From contig JAUXCH010000366.1 of assembly GCA_030618975.1 (NCBI GenBank), positions 1 to 5,705 of the forward strand: 5,705 bases of DNA. The letters run 5' to 3'. Under the pieces are notes generated by a model that had not been told where the DNA came from, did not search any database, and saw nothing but the letters and a program-made list of their open reading frames with translations. This DNA is from Planctomycetia bacterium. Lineage in GTDB: Bacteria; Planctomycetota; PLA2; JAEUHO01. The position numbers were made by a program, and so were the translations under genes. Positions 4,780-5,705 of this stretch are shown piece after piece; the first letter of the stretch is position 1, and each line of letters starts with the position of its first letter.

Positions 4780-5022
4780 ATGGCCAACCTGACCCTCGCC
4801 ATCGACGACGCCGTCCTGCGGCGCGCCCGGATCCGGGCGCTGGAGCAGGGCACCTCCGTGAACGCGCTCCTGCGCGAGTACCTGGAGGCCTACTCCGGTG
4901 TGCGCGAGGAGCGGGTGCGCGCCATGGAGGACTTCCTCCGGATCGTGCAGGAGAGCGGCGCGCGCATCGGCGAGAAGACCTGGACCCGGGATGATCTCCA
5001 TGACCGCGACGCTCTTCGTTGA
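4780..5022 (+). CDS. vapB: VapB-type antitoxin (ribbon-helix-helix)
   Basis: An 80-residue protein whose N-terminus, ANLTLAIDDAVLRRARIRALEQGTSV in outline, fits a ribbon-helix-helix DNA-binding domain: a short beta strand (NLTLAI), helix A (DAVLRRARIRALEQG), a turn TSVN and helix B (ALLREYLEAYSG). The second half is a long helix ending in TWTRDDLHDRDALR, the kind of acidic and basic tail that wraps the toxin active site in VapBC complexes. It should neutralise the PIN toxin encoded next and repress the operon at the repeats just upstream. The ATG at 4780 fits the domain start; the frame is open further upstream, but that part looks non-coding and contains the operator. The ribosome-binding site is weak. 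Its last 23 bases overlap the toxin gene, indicating coupled translation. Confidence 0.88.
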   Translation: MANLTLAIDDAVLRRARIRALEQGTSVNALLREYLEAYSGVREERVRAMEDFLRIVQESGARIGEKTWTRDDLHDRDALR

Positions 5023-5452
5023 CACCAACGTCTTCGTCTACGCGGTGGACGATCGCTTCCCCGAGAAGCAGGGGCGCGCAGCCGCTACGCTCCGAGCCGC
5101 CGGCAAGCGTGGCCGCTGCGTGATCAGCACGCAGGTGCTGCAGGAGTACTACGCCACCGTCACGCGCAAGATGAACCCTCGGATGCCCCCCGTCGCTGCT
5201 GCCGAGTCGACGCGCCGTCTCACCGCCCTCGACGTTCGCGGCATCGACGCGAAGACCGTGCTTGCCGCGATCCAGCGCGCGGGTTCCGGGCAGATATCGA
5301 TCTGGGACGCGCTGATCGTCCAGTCCGCCGTCGAGAGCGGTTGCTCCGTGCTGCTCACGGAGGACCTGACGCACGGGGAGGTCATCGACGGCGTACGGGT
5401 GGTGGATCCGTTCCAAGGCGACGAGGAAGAGGTCTTGGCGCTGTTCGGATGA
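5000..5452 (+). CDS. vapC: VapC-type PIN-domain toxin ribonuclease
   Basis: A 150-residue PIN-domain protein, the usual length for VapC toxins, which cut specific RNAs (often tRNA or rRNA) with Mg or Mn ions. The acidic active-site residues are in place: Asp8 in FVDTNVFVYA, Glu49 in STQVLQEYY, Asp103 in SIWDALIVQSA, and Asp122 in LLTEDLTHG. The hydrophobic pattern ends in GVRVVDPF, the usual last strand region. I chose ATG 5000 because it puts the first Asp at position 8, as in most relatives; an in-frame ATG at 4991 would add three residues. Either start lies inside the antitoxin gene, so the overlap is 23 to 32 bases and there is no strong ribosome-binding site of its own. With all catalytic residues present it looks functional. 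The RNA target cannot be told from sequence. Confidence 0.93.
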   Translation: MTATLFVDTNVFVYAVDDRFPEKQGRAAATLRAAGKRGRCVISTQVLQEYYATVTRKMNPRMPPVAAAESTRRLTALDVRGIDAKTVLAAIQRAGSGQISIWDALIVQSAVESGCSVLLTEDLTHGEVIDGVRVVDPFQGDEEEVLALFG

Positions 5453-5464
5453 ACTGAGGGCGAG

Positions 5465-5503
5465 CGGCGCGGTTCGCCGTCCTCCTCCGTGCCCCCGGCG
5501 GGG
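5465..5503 (+). other. Small hairpins after vapC, possible transcript end
   Basis: Two short GC hairpins lie 12 to 50 bases after the toxin stop: CGGCG/CGCCG (5465-5469, 5475-5479) and CCCC/GGGG (5493-5496, 5500-5503). Neither is followed by a run of T, so termination here is only possible. The stretch 5504-5649 shows no gene that I can support; open frames on the minus strand through it lack recognisable protein features. Confidence 0.25.
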
Positions 5504-5649
5504 ACTCCGGGAATGCCCCCCCGTCCACCCTGCAAGGACCGCTCCGATCCTCCCCTGGATCCTGCCCGCCCCGAATCACCGCCCAGGGCCCGGCGCGAGG
5601 GGGGCTGGATTCAGGAACGGTTGGGCTCTCGGCGGCCGCTGGACCCGGA

Positions 5650-5679
5650 TTGACTTGATCGGGCACCGTGGGGTAGCGT
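5650..5679 (+). promoter_or_regulatory. Sigma70-type promoter for a gene beyond the right edge
   Basis: TTGACT (5650-5655) and TAGCGT (5674-5679) are 18 bases apart, matching consensus at five and three of six positions. A start near 5686 would be followed by a GGAGG at 5701-5705, the last bases of the window. The combination points to a plus-strand gene whose start codon lies a few bases past the edge. Confidence 0.55.
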
Positions 5680-5700
5680 TGACCGCTTGGATAGGGCCTC

Positions 5701-5705
5701 GGAGG
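5701..5705 (+). promoter_or_regulatory. GGAGG ribosome-binding site at the window edge
   Basis: A perfect GGAGG core occupies the last five bases, about 15 bases after the predicted transcription start of the promoter at 5650-5679. It is not inside any gene that I call and probably serves a gene starting within about ten bases after the window. Confidence 0.5.

Noticed and set aside
3795..4853. A 352-codon open frame on the minus strand over the PhnP-like gene
   Set aside because: Antisense to a gene with complete metal-binding motifs; its own product is low-complexity and has no motif.
4748..5416. Minus-strand open frames opposite vapBC
   Set aside because: Their composition mirrors the complement of the toxin-antitoxin genes and shows no family features.
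5516..5522. Seven-base C run in the right-hand intergenic region as a phase-variation tract
   Set aside because: It is not in a supported gene nor between promoter elements, so slippage would have no evident effect.
5382..5666. A 94-codon minus-strand open frame in the right-hand intergenic region
   Set aside because: Pro/Arg/Ala-rich, partly antisense to vapC, with no motif, and it would overlap the promoter predicted at 5650-5679.

Overview
This is a high-GC bacterial window (GC clearly above 60 % by eye) with ordinary Shine-Dalgarno signals and recognisable sigma70-type promoters. The phylum cannot be fixed from the sequence. The protein-level style (ECF sigma operon with proline-rich and acidic membrane proteins, a PhnP-like hydrolase, VapBC) would suit a soil or sediment lineage such as Planctomycetota, Acidobacteriota, Gemmatimonadota or Myxococcota, but that is inference only.

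Left edge (1-471): a tRNA-Asp(GTC) gene on the minus strand, with its own consensus-like promoter and an encoded CCA. Just beyond its 3' end lies the start of a gene on the same strand. It reads like the N-terminal DNA-binding domain of a tyrosine recombinase but meets a TAA after 80 codons at the window edge. The arrangement suggests the tRNA-proximal end of an integrated element, possibly decayed.

Centre-left (472-1951): a complete UDP-glucose 6-dehydrogenase gene (ugd) on the plus strand, with all catalytic motifs. It ends in a CTAG shared with the stop codon of the convergent gene.

Centre (1948-3682, minus strand): a compact three-gene operon. An ECF sigma factor with an unusual hexapeptide-repeat tail is followed by a small single-pass membrane protein with a proline-rich, acidic C-terminus, and then by a 245-residue exported or membrane-anchored alpha-helical protein. 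Each junction is a 4-base ATGA overlap, so the three products are probably made together. The middle gene occupies the usual place of an anti-sigma factor but has no visible zinc anti-sigma motif, and the third has no recognised family. This is the best candidate here for an uncharacterised regulatory module: cytoplasmic sigma, membrane tether or anti-sigma, envelope helical protein.

Centre-right (about 3683-4652): a divergent intergenic region with repeats, then a PhnP-like metallo-beta-lactamase-fold hydrolase on the plus strand with both the catalytic and the extra Cys-type zinc ligands.

Right (4653-5452): a VapBC-type toxin-antitoxin pair preceded by a perfect 11-bp inverted repeat plus a third half-site, overlapping a likely extended -10 element, as expected of an autoregulatory operator. 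The last 250 bases are non-coding and finish with a promoter (TTGACT/TAGCGT) and a GGAGG ribosome-binding site, implying a plus-strand gene starting just beyond the window.
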